Below, in pieces: positions 24,789 to 36,872 of a stretch of DNA of 64,000 bases. Position 1 is the first letter of the stretch. The number at the start of each line of letters is the position of its first letter. The notes under the pieces were generated by a model. That model had not been told where the DNA came from. It searched no databases and worked only from the letters and a program-made list of their open reading frames with translations. Source of the stretch: Ursus arctos (lineage: Eukaryota; Chordata; Mammalia; Carnivora; Ursidae); assembly GCF_023065955.2 (NCBI RefSeq), contig NW_026622852.1:8092423-8156422 (forward strand), read 5' to 3'. Made by a program: the position numbers and the translations under genes.

Positions 24789-26374
24789 GAAGATCAAAAT
24801 ATCTTACATAGACATCAAACAATCATCTGTGAAATAAAAATCCCAGCAGAATCAAAACCAAGATGAAATAAAGTCTACATATAGGGAGAAGAATATATAT
24901 TAAAAAATGTAAAATCAGCCATGATCCTCTCTTACTCATCTCCATACTAAATCAAAACCAATTCACCTTTGGATCTTCTGTTAACTGAATATGCATACAC
25001 TCAAGAAGAAAATAAAATTTGCTCACAATTATAAAAGCAATGTTTTACATAATCTGTACTAAAGAACTGCTAGAGAGAACCTTGTATTCCTCTGACGGCC
25101 AAGAGATGTCATTGTCTAAATCAGCAGATAAGCTTGTCAGTCAGTGATAGTCTACATTCCTGAGAATACACTGAGGAAAGTCAGCAAAGAGATGACAATT
25201 TACATCTTGGTGGCAAGATTCCAAGTAGTACAGACAGGGGAAATTATACAAAGAAATCCAAATTCATATGAACCTATCCAAACATGAACCTTAGCCATAT
25301 AAGATAAATAAGCATAGACCAATTCAATCCCCTAATTACTAATTCACAGATAATTGTAATAGGCTACACTAGTTACCACATATAATTCCATAGGACTCAC
25401 TAGGGCCATCTTTGACAACTGGTATTTTCTCTCTGAAAAAATTTTAAGGTCTTATTTTCTTTCAATAAACATGACTATTTGCTTCTTAATTAACTCATCT
25501 ACAATTTAACTACATTCATTAACTGTATTTTACTATAGTACTCAAAGGACTAACTGTTAATATTAAGATTATAAACCAACTTTTACTTTTGTAATAATGC
25601 AGAGACCACATCTGCCTCAACTGATGGTTCGGTTGGTTGTTGTTGGTTTTTTGTTTTTGTCACTTAATTTCAATTACGTCATTAGAAAGCAGAGACAAAC
25701 ATCTAAGAGTTAAAAATGGCCCAAGATATCTGAGTGATGCCAACAAGAGCAACATGTTTTCACAATACGATCTTCTCTCCAATTCTTGATATGTTTGACG
25801 ATCTTAGGTGTAACGGATACTGAATAGTAATTATTATATTCAGGCACCAAATTACAACTTAGTTATCATATTTACTATATGATCGTCACATAAACTTGTC
25901 ACAAGAAGTGACAGATAAATCTGTCAGAAACTATAAAAACTATGAAAAATATGCAAGTCAGTCAGAGAATTAGCCAAGCAGTCTTAAAGCTTTGAGCTCA
26001 ATACAGGAACTGACTTCACAAGGCAGGATACAAAAGTTTGGGGAAAGCGTCAATACTCACATGACTGGTTTTTTGTTTATTTGTTTTGTTTTGTTTTTAC
26101 ATAATCATCTGACATCTTTAAAGATTAGGAAACTTTAAATCTCTATTTTAAATTTGTTAGTTTTTTTTTAAATTATATATGATTTACATATTTTGAAACC
26201 TTGAGTAACCTTATATAAAGGCATTTAAATTTCAATTATCCAAGAGGCATGAATTTAAGAAGACTAATACTGTCAAATACAGAAGTCTGACACAACAAAG
26301 TTGAAACCAAGAACAAGTAAGTTCTGGACAAAATGCAAGAGAATTCTAAACTGTTTTTTTTTTTTTAAAAAAAA
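24789..26374. other. Unique AT-rich non-coding stretch
   Basis: No gene or clear repeat. Simple TG/TTG-rich patches occur at about 25630-25660 and 26067-26098. Confidence 0.4.
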
Positions 26375-26765
26375 CCTCTGAATGGTATATCCATTCAGTA
26401 CAATGAACTAGCACTCAGCAATAAACGTATTAAACTATGAGTAGAAGCAACATGGATGAATCCCAAAATACAGAGGAAAGAAGTGATAAAACGAGAGAAT
26501 ATCCTGTATCATTCCATTTATTTAAAACTCTAGAGAATGCATATTAGTCTGTCCTGACAGAAAGATCAGTGGTTCCTTGGAGATGGGAGACAAGTAGGTA
26601 GGGGAGACAGGAGAGTATGAGAAACGGTCATTAGGAAACTTTAAGGGGTGATGAATGTTTACTATCTCGATTATGGGGATGGTTACATGTAGGCCAAACT
26701 TCAACAAATTGTGCACTTTCACTATGTGCATATGTCAATTATAAATTACATATCAATAAAGTAAA
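26375..26765 (+). mobile_element. Ancient LINE-1 (L1M-type) 3' end
   Basis: Diverged plus-strand L1 3' sequence. It shows 'agcactcagcaataaacgt', 'gcaacatggatgaatccca', 'atcattccatttatttaaa', 'gatcagtggttccttggag', 'gggtgatgaatgtttacta', and the ending 'attacatatcaataaagta'. This is the order in old L1MC/L1ME-type 3' ends. It has no coding capacity. Confidence 0.8.
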
Positions 26766-28924
26766 TGATCCCTCTCCCCTTCCTGAGAAAAGGGTGGGGT
26801 CTGAAAGTCCTTAATTTAACAACTAAAATGTTCACTGAACTTCACAGAGCAGGCCAGGGAGCAATAATCCTGGCCTAGGGGCTGTTTCTTCTTTTGTTTT
26901 CCTACCACAGCCATAAAATATCTAAAAACATCCCATGATTTAGCCTGATACAATATATACATTCAGCAGATTACATCAGAACAAAGAGGCATTCTCACGT
27001 TGAGCTTTTCTCAAAAGGCAATAGAGTGACTATGTTTACTACTTCCTGGAAAAGCATGAATGTAGTGGGAAGGTGGGGACACACAAAACCCCACTGAATC
27101 CTATAGTTGAGGCCCCTCAAGTCCTACAGTAGGAAATAAATGTTGCCCAGAGGCAGACTTCACGCCTGACTTATTAAAATGAAATATCCTTGGAAGAATG
27201 GAGGTAGTGAAGAAGGGGGAACACCTAACCTAGAGCTTCACGAACTTTACACAGCAACAACAAACTTTGACAAACAGGACCAGTGAAGGGGTCCTAGCAA
27301 AGTATAAGGGAAGCTGGGCATACCTTGTATAGAAAGGAGAAGATCCTTTTAAACTACAGAATAACCTTTAATCTTTAGGATTCTATCATCACAGTTTTGT
27401 TAGGTCTGTGATGTCTTAAAAGCACAGAATGACAGATTCCCATGACCATTTTCTACAGCCAGTTCCCCAAAGCAAGGCATGATAGGGGCCACCCAAGTAC
27501 ATAATGTAAAATTATTCCAAAATTAACTAGGACTATGTAACATTTACTTTCAAGCAGACATCAAGATTAAATAATTGATTCCCCACAGGTATCCTATGTT
27601 CCACATTGTAGTTAGCCATATTATATCTCCTCAAAAGAATCAACAGACATTGGTTCACAGAGATGAAATCAGTTTCCATTCTACGTATGGATGTTTATAA
27701 TCTCAGATCATATTATCTTCATTGAGAAAAAGAGCAATCAGTGAAATCAACAGTGCTATTTATTCATGTGTATTATGGGGGGTGCTGATATATGGGTGAC
27801 AGAATCACAGGCAAGTTTTTTGTTTCTTTGCACTACTCTACCTTTTCCATATTTGTAAAAATGTGTTATTTTAATTATTAAACAAGTTACCAAGGAAATA
27901 ACTATCTTATGTATATTACTATACAGTTTTAAAATATAAATAATAAAGTAAATGGTAAGGTATCCCAAAACATATTGAAATTATCAACATTAAATTATCA
28001 ACACACCTAAATAGGTTTTTCCTAATTTTTTTTGTATCTAATGTCTCTGTTTTTCTTCCAAGAGTTTCCTTTTTCACTTTTTCCTCATGTATTTATTTCT
28101 AGCACCTTAGATCTGAAGGTAGAGTTCTTTATAAGAAAGTAACAATGAATATTGTTTTCTAAGATATAAATAAAACTAAAAGGAGAATAAAGATCAGAAT
28201 TCTCTACACTAAAGAAATTTAACCGCCACAAACAAGAAGAAAAAAAGCAAGAATTTAAGTCTCAATTTACTTTTTATTTTTTTTAAACTCAGCAGACCAA
28301 ATTTGGAAAAATCGCATTAACATTTCTCTAACTCATCTAATCTCAACACCTTAAAAAGTTTTTGTTATAATATACAATATAAATTACTTTTTTAATCTTA
28401 ATTTTTTTCCAAAAAGAAGACACTTCTGAGGAGAAAAATGATTATGAGAACTACTTGCCCACAAAACATGCAGAGTATTACAGTTTTCAGGTCAATGTAA
28501 TTTAAAGAATAAATTTTGCTGTTTTAATCAGACTCCAGAACCATCACAAAATGTTTACAAACATTAACGTTTCAACTCTGCCGAATTTAATGTTTTACTG
28601 ATTTTTTTAAAGAAATAGAAGAAATATCTTTAAAAATTAATGCTTTTATGAAACACAAAGGGAACTAAAGTAATGCTCTGTCCATAAAAAGCAAGGGCCA
28701 GTTTCTCAGTGAAAACCAGGAAAAAGAAAACAAGTGGCTTCAGACCAAAGATAAAGTATCTTTTCCTCAAATAACAGTTTCTCTTTCTTCCCAAACATCA
28801 AATTACCACAATAATGCTTAGACTAACACAAGAGCCTCCTGTATGATCTCCCCCCACCTTACCCTAAACCAGTCCATTCTTCAAGGTCTCCACCAGTTTA
28901 TAACCTAGGTCTCTTTAAGAACTT
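26766..28924. other. Unique AT-rich non-coding stretch
   Basis: No gene or repeat is recognised. Short minus-strand frames (for example 27756-27968) show no family. Confidence 0.4.
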
Positions 28925-29130
28925 CGTTATGGGCTGAATTGTGTCCTCCCTATCTCCCCAAAATACATATGTTGAGGTCCTAACCCTTATAACCTCAGAA
29001 TCTGACTGCATTTGGAGACAGGGTCTTTTAAGAGGTAATTAGGGTTAAATGAGGTCATTGGGGTTCCCCTACTCCAATACGAATGGAAGACACAGGAAGA
29101 AATTGTCATCTACAAATTGCCAGCAAGCAA
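28925..29130 (+). repeat. MLT1-like LTR fragment
   Basis: 'cgttatgggctgaattgtg', 'aaaatacatatgttgaggt', 'catttggagacagggtctt' and 'aatgaggtcattggggttc' match the 5' half of MaLR LTRs. The 3' half is missing or unrecognisable. Confidence 0.75.
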
Positions 29131-29264
29131 TCCTATGTTGATCTCTAATTTCTTTGAAATGCTATAACTTAAAATAAATAAATAAATGATAAAAATTTAA
29201 AAAAAGAAATGGTGTGACTTTTACTATGTGCAAAACTTTCTTATTCTTTCCTTTGTGTCATTAT

Positions 29265-29385
29265 TTTTTTTCAATCAAGACAGTAAGCTTCTAGAGCAGT
29301 ATCTTGTTTTTTCTCCCCAGTGCTTAACCCAATGCAACATATCTCCTAATCCATCTATTATTATCTACTAAATAAACAACTACCT
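29265..29385 (+). repeat. Possible LINE-2 3' end
   Basis: 'gacagtaagcttctagagc', 'ccagtgcttaacccaatgc' and 'ctactaaataaacaa' echo the L2 3' end. Weak. Confidence 0.4.
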
Positions 29386-31026
29386 CAAATCTTCTCAGAA
29401 AATATTTCACAGGAAGGCAATAGATTATTTAAGTAGAAGTTCTTCATCTCCTTATTCTTATTCGCCCACACGGAACCCCACTATAATTATTTAATCATAG
29501 TAGATCAACTTTACCATACTAACCATCACTTCCCAACTGTGTTTATATAGATGCTCTCTTACGCATGACACTATTTCACAAGAGAAAAATAATACCTTTC
29601 TTGTTATAAATATGGGGTTGATAATGTACATAACAATGTAACTGTATCAAATGAATTCCTATTTAGGCCAAATGTATTTTAAGATCACATACAACTGCCT
29701 GGGAAATATAATAATGCTAAAATATACCATCATTCGTATGTACCATCAAGCAGCCCTGAATTCTATAGGAAGTTTTCTGCTTCTTTACTTTGAAGTATAA
29801 GATCTTTCTCTGGCAGATATGTTGTTTGCTCTGGGACATTTCCAGTCCAATATATCAACTTTTCCTCAAGATAATGAAATTCACAAAGTACTTTGTACAT
29901 ATTACAAATATACAAAATGGAGCCAACCTGCAACTCAACCTAAGGGAGTCAAGTCTATGATGTCAGACTTGGGATATAATCTGAAGAAAATCATCTGCCT
30001 TTAACTAAGGGCAGTTAGTTCTTCCAGGCAATTCATTGTTGAATGCCAGCTTCTAAGCCCCTTAATCTCAACTCTAGACAATGGGTCCACCTCATTTGTA
30101 AAGCAGAGCCTCAATACCACAGCAGCTGAAGGCTAAAAGCCTGCATCAATGCAAAATTACATTTCAAGGATTCCCACAAATCTGAGCACCGCCACCTTGC
30201 AGAGAGATAGTAAACTCTGGGGACAGCCTTCACTCCTTCAAGATATATGTGCATTTAAAAAGTATCTAAAATGCAAAAAAGTCTTTAAGGGTCAAGCAGG
30301 ACAATGTCTATGTGATAGAAATTTGGAGCACACGAAACTATAACTGACATCTTGTCCTGCCTAAGCCAAAAGCAACAGGCTTAGGCAATAAAAGGAAGGA
30401 CTACAGCAAAGCAAGAAAGAAAACTAGAAATGAGAGGGGAAATGAAAAGAAGAAATACCAATGGTAGCTAAAGAAAGAAAAGGAAGGCATGTTAGAGGCA
30501 TATACATATATGATCAATCTCGGTAATATGTTGAGACTAAACGTCACCATTTTTTGTTTTAGCAAAGGTTTAGGGGTGGTGAGGAATCAAGCTCTCCCAC
30601 AAACTAGCTTTGCCTCAAGTGGTAACTTCCCTGCAAAAAGGAATCCATGACATCCCCTAACCCCAGCTGCTCCCTACCTAAATAAACAAAACTATAATTC
30701 TCAAACCTGTTCAGGTTGTAGGGCAGCAAGAAGTCACTAGAACTCACTGCAGAGCACCTTGAAATTTGGCTATCTATATAAAATTTAAAGTAACTATGCA
30801 TGTAATTTCTGCCAATCGGAAAACTCACTTTATCCTAGATTCTGACAAAGAAAGATACCAAAAGGTTAAGAAATCTTTTTGAGGGTGAAACTTGGAAATG
30901 AGAAAATCCAATACATTAACTTAATTTGTCTACGTATTGCGGGAAAGTCAGCCAATTCAGGAGATACGAGAAACAGTGTGAAAGGAAATGAAATTAAACA
31001 ATGCACCCATCACAAGAGGGGGCATT
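29386..31026. other. Unique non-coding stretch
   Basis: No gene is supported. Frames at 29819-30004, 30149-30343 and 30604-30828 are short and lack recognisable domains. Confidence 0.4.
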
Positions 31027-31037
31027 TAAGCAATACT

Positions 31038-31103
31038 CTTTTTTTTTAAGATCTTATTTATTTATTTGACTAAGAGAGAGGGGGCTGGAGGGAGGGAGAG
31101 AGG

Positions 31104-31138
<35 letters not shown>

Positions 31139-31278
31139 TGCGCACAAGCAGGTGGAGCGGAAGGAGAAGCAAGATCCCCACTGAGCAGAGAGCCAGATGC
31201 CAGGCTGGATTCCAGGGCCCTGGGATCATGACCAGAGCAGAAAGCAGACGCTTAACCGACTGAGCCACCCAGGCACCC
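31038..31278 (-). repeat. Carnivore SINE with expanded GA repeat
   Basis: Antisense SINEC. The GA-rich part has expanded into (AG)n at about 31104-31136; the body includes 'ttccagggccctgggatca' and the head 'gagccacccaggcacccta'. The flanking duplication 'taagcaatact' is at 31027-31037 and 31279-31289. Open frames on both strands are readings of this SINE. Confidence 0.93.
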
Positions 31279-31294
31279 TAAGCAATACTTTTAA

Positions 31295-31655
31295 AGTCTG
31301 CTCTAGGTTGGCAAGTTTTTCTGTAAAGAAAAAGAGAGTAAACATTCCATACTTTTAAGGCTGTACATCCATGTCTCAACTTTCCCACTGCTGTTGTGAA
31401 AGCAACCAAAGACAGTAAGAATCCACCATACACAATAGGAATGAGTGTGGCTGTGTGCCAATAAAACTTATGCACACTGAGATTTGATTTTTATACAATT
31501 TTCATATGCCATGATATATTTTTATTTTTTTTAACCATATAAAAATCCACAAACCACTTCTAACTCCTACACTTTAATGGAAAAACAGGCTGCTGCTGGC
31601 CAGTTTGGCCTGTGGCCCTTAAGTTTAGAGACCTCCGCTTTCAAAGACCCTAAAA
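31295..31655 (+). repeat. Ancient abundant mammalian repeat, name uncertain
   Basis: 'ggttggcaagtttttctgt', 'gagtgtggctgtgtgccaa', 'aataaaacttatgcacact' and 'ggccagtttggcctgtggc' followed by 'agagacctccgct' match a common old repeat. That repeat ends in the 'ggcccgcgggccgtagtttgc' type sequence. I do not assign a class. Confidence 0.65.
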
Positions 31656-31860
31656 TGAACTGAGCAAGGATAGAGTCTCATCTAGCTAGACCCGCGGATT
31701 TGTAAACTAGCTCATTAGCTAGCAAGAAATCTGGGCATCCCCGACAAGATTATTTCCACCACCCTCTGAACCTTCTCAAGCTCCTCCTTCAGGCAGGGGC
31801 ACAGGTGCACCCATCCAGAGCTTTACATTGTATTAGAAGCTCAAACCTAGGAACCTTAAG

Positions 31861-31903
<43 letters not shown>
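31861..31903 (+). repeat. (GTT)n microsatellite
   Basis: About 14 uninterrupted TTG/GTT units. Probably length-variable. Confidence 0.95.
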
Positions 31904-31904
<1 letters not shown>

Positions 31905-32279
31905 TAACCTAAATTCTACCAGGCGCTAAAGCATATATTAAATAGTTGATTCGACCCTTTAAAAAAAGTTCATTATGGTCACGTATACCCAAATTCAGCA
32001 TGTAAAAACTCCCAAGCCCTAAACCATCATTTCGTTAGTTTTTCAGATCGTTTTTTTTTTCTTTTAACTCTGTCAAAGGTAACCTAAACGAGGGATGTCT
32101 ACGGAAACACAAAAGCAATGTTTGCACCACAGCTGTCCACCAAACCTGGGTGACAGTATCTAGACACTTTTCAGATTCTTCTCCTCTGGACATCAAACTA
32201 ACATGGACGGTATTCTTTCTAGGCTGAAGTCATGGTCCCCTTATCTGATGCTACTACCTAAGAAACACTAGCTGACATC

Positions 32280-33790
32280 CGCACCCTCCCCACACAAGGC
32301 ACGCAGCGCCCACGCTCGGGTTCTTCGCCAGCTGAGCAAGCTCTGCAAGCCCCACCCGCGGAGACGGATGGAGACGTCCCGCCGCCCCCGACTCGCCCCC
32401 GGCCACTGCGCAGCGGCGGCCACCCGGCCCCCCCTCCCCCCGGCTGTCGCCCGGCCCCTCCTACGTTAGGCAGTCCCAGCTTGAATTTCCATGTGATCTG
32501 AGGGAAAGACTAGCCCGGCCTTTGTGCCTCTGCAAAGAACGCAAGCAAAAATTTACACCATCACCACCCCCGACACACACACAACTCCCAAGACACAAAG
32601 CGTCTCCCGAACAGAGCTTCCCGAGGAACATCCGGCATCCCCCGGCTGCGATCGCAGACAAAGGCGCCCCATCCGCTAGGGGTAGTTGAAGAGGGTGGCG
32701 AGAGCTAACTGCTCCCACCATGGGGGGCAGCGGATGAAAGGGCACAGGCGCCGCGGGGGATGGGGGGCGGGTACCAATTAGCGGCGCGCTCGGAGTCCGC
32801 CAGACAAGGCTAGAGACGCCAGTCTTGGGGGGCCTTTTCCCCCTTGGATCTATGCGTCCGACACAGCGTAGCGGTGGAGGGGGGAGTCCGGCCCCGGCCA
32901 CACCAGCGGCGAGCAACAGGCTCCTGCGCCCCGGAGCGCCGGCCCGCTCACCAGGCCCGCGGTTCCCCTCCCCGGCACCATCCCTGTGGCCCTCCAAACA
33001 AAGAAAAAGAAAAAAAACTTTTAAACCATTTAGAGTAATCAAGGGCAAAGGGGGAGAGGGGGTGGGAGGGCTGAAGGACTGGGACTAGCGCTCGCGGGGG
33101 CCATGCAAGTAGCGAAGGAAACTTCCAGACCCCATCCTTTTAAAAAGCCTGAGGAGCAGCGGCTTCCCAGTACCGCCGGGCCGCGCGGGGTGGGGCGAAC
33201 GCACCCCGCCCGCCCGCCTGCCTGCCCCGCGCTCCGAGCCCCCAGCGCCCGCGCACCTTCCCGGCCAGCGCGCGCACAGAGCGCGGGGGCGCGCTCCGGT
33301 CTCCTGGCCCGGGCCCCGGCGCCGCTTACCCGGCTAGCGGCGGCCGCCCCGGGCGGGGACGCAGAGGGGGAGGAGGGCTGGGGAGCCGAGGTCGCCGGGG
33401 ATTCGAGAGCCTCGCCTCGCTCCCGTTCGCCCTCTTTTCTGCTGAAGTAACGGCCCGGCGAGGAGCTTCGGGATAAACGCGCACAGACACTCACGCGCGA
33501 CCGTGAAACTTAATCCCGCCCGGCCAGCGGCGGCCCGACGCCAGCCTCGCGCTCCGCCGCTCCCCCTCCCCCCGTGCGCGCCGCACTTGCGCCGACAGGG
33601 GCTGCCGAGGAGAAGGCGGCGGCGGCGGCAGCGGCGGCAGGGCCGGAGCTGCCGGGGCTGCGTGACGCCTGCGGCCGGCGGGGCGGCGGGCGCGCCTCGG
33701 CCAATCACGGGGCTCGGCCCAACCCGCGGGTCCTGGGTTTTAAACTAGTGCTCGGGCGCTCGGCCTGGGGTGAGGCGCGGGGGTTCTGTG
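32280..33790. promoter_or_regulatory. CpG island promoter of an unidentified gene
   Basis: An abrupt rise in GC and CpG in otherwise AT-rich DNA, free of SINEs and L1s. Elements seen: a CCAAT box at 33701-33705 ('ggccaatcacgggg'), a 'cgtgacgc' CRE-like half-site at 33661-33668, and GC boxes such as 'ggcggggcggcggg' around 33676-33690. There are also CG-rich runs at 33180-33260 and 33300-33360. Such islands mark the 5' ends of housekeeping or widely expressed genes. The best splice signal points to minus-strand transcription. Bidirectional activity is possible: a weaker plus-strand donor-like GTGAGG lies at 33770-33775. Many open frames across the island are GC-driven and not credible proteins. 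The gene is not identified. Confidence 0.88.
33330..33650 (-). other. Candidate non-coding first exon (5' UTR) of a leftward gene
   Basis: On the minus strand a GC-rich stretch downstream of the CCAAT/CRE-like cluster ends in 'gctagccgg' followed by GTAAGC (donor at 33329-33324), a strong match to the splice-donor consensus. Start estimate of about 33600-33660 rests on typical CCAAT spacing (60-100 bases), not on a seen initiator. A GCG/GCA triplet run at about 33615-33641 would lie in the 5' UTR. I see no good start codon with a family-like protein, so the exon is probably untranslated and coding would begin outside the window. Exact ends are approximate. Confidence 0.5.
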
Positions 33791-34849
33791 AAGTTGCTTG
33801 GGGGAATACAGGGCTCCCCGTTAAATGGGAATGTCCGATAACAAGGACTAATTATTTTAGCCAAGTATGGCCCGTGCAATGTTTGGGACATACTTACACT
33901 AAAAAAAGTCATTCATTGTTTATTTGAAATTCGAATGTAACCGGGGGGGAGCGGGGGGGCGCTGTATATGCCTTTCTAAATCCGGCAACCTGTGGGAACT
34001 GGTAGCATCTATTTCTAGTTTTGAGGACTTTTTTTTTTTTTTTTTTTCATTATGTGGGCTGCCTTGTGAATGCCTTTTGTATGAGTAGCTTATTTAAGTG
34101 GTATGGGGTGGTGATGAGAAGCACTTTAATGAGAAGGCATAGGGAGTGGGGGCTAATTTCACATTCTAAGTAACTTTTAGAACATTAGTGGGCTTCTTAG
34201 GTATATCCAATTAAAAGACGGAAACAATAAACATGAAAGAAGGATTCAGAATTGCATGGTGTCAGGAGAAACATATTCATTTCTGTTTTGTGCCATTTAA
34301 GGTTGTGTTTCTGATACCCTCAATTCCTGAGTACCAGGAATCTTTCTGCGGAAGAATATTGCTTCCTCTTTCAATACATACATCTAATATTAGAGTATAC
34401 ATCAAAGGATACTCAGAAGTCCAATTTAAAACATTTAAAATAATTTCTTATAATATCCTGAATTAAAAGCTCTGATTTCTTTGGCAGACTTGTAAATTTT
34501 TTTGTCTACTAAAAAAAAAGTCAGTGTATTTCTCCAATATTCACCAAATATTTAAGGGGAAATACAATTTTTAAAGCATACAAGGCTCCAGAGGGAAGCT
34601 GATTTGAGCTATCAAATAGATATTTTCAGAAAGCTTCAAAATAGATCAGTTGCCTGCAAATGACTGGGAGTAAAATGAGCTAAAGTGCCCTGGGTGGAGA
34701 GAGTATCCTCAGTCCAAGACCCATTGTGCTTTCTCAAACATGGGCATCAGTGTAGTTTTGCCTACTGGGGAAATAAAAGCATTGACTAGATTTCTTTAGC
34801 ATCTGTGGATATTCATCTCCTCTGGGTCCTTTGAAAATGAAAGTGAAGT
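33791..34849. other. Non-coding flank of the CpG island
   Basis: Sequence returns to AT-rich. A T-run lies at about 34030-34047. No gene or clear repeat. The 77-residue frame at 34233-34466 lacks features. If transcription is leftward this is the distal promoter region. Confidence 0.4.
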
Positions 34850-35250
34850 TAGGATGAAGGGAAAAGTCATCCGTTGTATCTTCAACACATCTCTATCTTG
34901 TGTAACCTTTCAATCAGCACTCTCAACTCTCACCATTGAGAGAGAGAGAGAGACTGAGAGACACAGAGAGACAGAGGAAGGCAGGCAGGGAGGCAATAAC
35001 ATTACTCCCCAGTCCATCTCTCCCCAGTTACATTTTCTCCTCTTTTCCTCACAGTTAAATTTCTTGACATCAACCACCTGCATCCTGGCTTCCTGTCCCA
35101 TCACTGCACTGAAAGGGCTTTTGCTAGACACCAATAATCTCCCCTTAACTAAGTCCAATGAAATTGTTTCTCTCCTTATATTCTCTGTCCTCTCAGATGC
35201 ATTCATAATAACTATTGAACGCTCTCTTGAAGTGTTCCCTCCACCCCATA
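34850..35250 (+). repeat. LINE-2 ORF2 fragment with GA-rich insertion
   Basis: 'taactaagtccaatgaaat', 'ctccttatattctctgtcc' and 'ttgaacgctctcttgaagt' resemble the L2 (CR1-like) reverse-transcriptase region on the plus strand. A simple GA-rich tract at about 34938-34990 interrupts it. The 174-residue frame at 34854-35378 is open by chance across this relic. Confidence 0.55.
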
Positions 35251-35451
35251 ATTCCATACAGTCACACTCTCAGTTTTGCTCCTTCCTCTTAGTGCGAAGC
35301 CAGTGTGTGGGACCTGAAGCTTACACAATCTGGGGCTCTGCTTTAAGAAAAAAAAAAAAAAAGATATCTTTCTTTTGAAAACTTTACAGAAATGTGTGAC
35401 CATGTAAAGACATTGCTAGGGTTCCTCCCAGGCAGAAGAAAGACCCAGAAT

Positions 35452-35578
35452 CTTTTTTTTTTTCTTTTTAAGTTTTGTTTATTTAAGTAATCTCTGCACT
35501 ACACGTGGGGTTCAAAGTCACAACCCTGAGATCAAGATCCACATGCTCTTCCAACTAAACCAGCAAGGCATTCCTGAC
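35452..35578 (-). repeat. Short-form carnivore SINE
   Basis: Antisense: a T-run, then 'aagtaatctctgcactaca', 'caaccctgagatcaagatc' and a degenerate head 'ccagcaaggcattcct'. Same short type as 24.7 and 43.2 kb. Confidence 0.8.
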
Positions 35579-35783
35579 AAACACCCGGACTCTAAAGCTT
35601 CCGTAGGTTCAAGGCAGATCTGCCTCTGACATCAGGCCAGTCTTTTATCTCCTCTGCCAATGAATCTCCTCTCCCTAGCCTTTAAATGTTGGGAGTTCCT
35701 CAAGTAATGTCCATGGTAGAGCCATTCACTGAGACACAGAACTGTGAAAGATGACCAGGCTTGAGCAGAAATATCATGGTTTC

Positions 35784-35985
35784 GGGGCGCCTGGGTGGCA
35801 CAGCGCTTAAGCATCTGCCTTCGGCTCAGGGCGTGATCCCGGCGTTGTGGGATCGAGCCCCACGTCAGGCTCCTCTGCTGTGAGCCTGCTTCTACCTTTC
35901 CCACTCCCCCTGCTTGTGTTCCCTCTCTCGCTGGCTGTCTCTATCTCTGCCGAATAAATAAAAATAAAATCTTTAAAAAAAAAAA
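35784..35985 (+). repeat. Young carnivore SINE with 17-bp target-site duplication
   Basis: Complete sense copy: head 'ggggcgcctgggtggcaca', A/B-box region, 'gatcccggcgttgtgggat', tail 'ctcgctggctgtctctatc' then (AAATA)n and poly(A). The duplication 'agaaatatcatggtttc' is exact at 35767-35783 and 35986-36002, which argues for a recent insertion. Same subfamily as 53.8 and 62.2 kb. Confidence 0.96.
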
Positions 35986-36179
35986 AGAAATATCATGGTT
36001 TCATTTTGGATAATCTAGGTTGAGTCAGGCAATCAAGGAAGTCAAATAAACACTCAGATACATGTAGAAATCTAGATTGAAGATAAAATTTTAGGAAACT
36101 TTGCCCAATCCATGATTAGCTGGAGGGGAAAATCAACTTACTTAAGGAGAGCCAATAACTAAGATTACTCCATGATTCC

Positions 36180-36400
36180 CACAAATTAGTATAAAACCAT
36201 TGTGCTACATTCTCATTGTACCCTATACCATTGCTTCATATTATTCATCCTACTTTGTAATTATATATTTAGTTTTATAATTACTTATGCAGTGGCTCTC
36301 TGCTCCCTTGGACCACAAACTCCAGGAGAGCAGGGACCAAGTCACAGTCTCATCCTCAGAGCCTAGCAAAATGTTTCATAACTAGTTAGTATTCAAATGG
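36180..36400 (+). repeat. LINE-2 3' end
   Basis: 'ccacaaactccaggagagc', 'agggaccaagtcacagtct' and 'cagagcctagcaaaatgtt' follow the L2 3' end. The upstream 'tttgtaattatatatttag' fits the preceding part. Confidence 0.7.
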
Positions 36401-36872
36401 AATGGGACAAATATATGACTGCAAGAATGAACAATTCATCAGTAGAACTTTTTTGTTCTTGCCATAGACTCATCTCACGGCATCCCATTTTGAGAGGATT
36501 CTCTTGTTGTTTAGAAATTCCAAAGGATTCCTCTTTGAATAGCAAAGCATTCCCATTTGTCATTTTCCAAATCTGGTCATTCTCAAATGCAAAGGAAGTA
36601 AGTCCATGAAATGCTAGTTGCTAGAAAAGCACAGAAGAACAATTCCATAACTAGCTACTACAGGTGTTCTGAGGGTCTTAAGAGGTAAAAGGGGGTTTGT
36701 TCCATTGAACTACAGGGGAAAAGCCCATAGTTCAATGAGAGGCAAGTTTAAGGAATTTAATTCTCTGATTTAATGCAAGTATACAAATGAGATTAAAGCA
36801 AAGGATTCTACCTTGTTTAAAAAGACACCATTGCTCTGATCTCATTTAGCAAAGGAAATCCTAAGTGCCAAC

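Noticed and set aside
31066..31268. R/E-rich and L/S-rich frames on opposite strands
   Set aside because: Both lie in the GA-expanded SINE.
32461..33927. Many R/A/P/G-rich frames up to 195 residues on both strands
   Set aside because: CpG-island composition leaves frames open by chance; no conserved domain or consistent start.
35784..35860. tRNA-like A- and B-box sequence considered as a tRNA gene
   Set aside because: It is the tRNA-derived head of a SINE, continuous with the SINE body and bracketed by a target-site duplication; the same holds for the other SINE heads.
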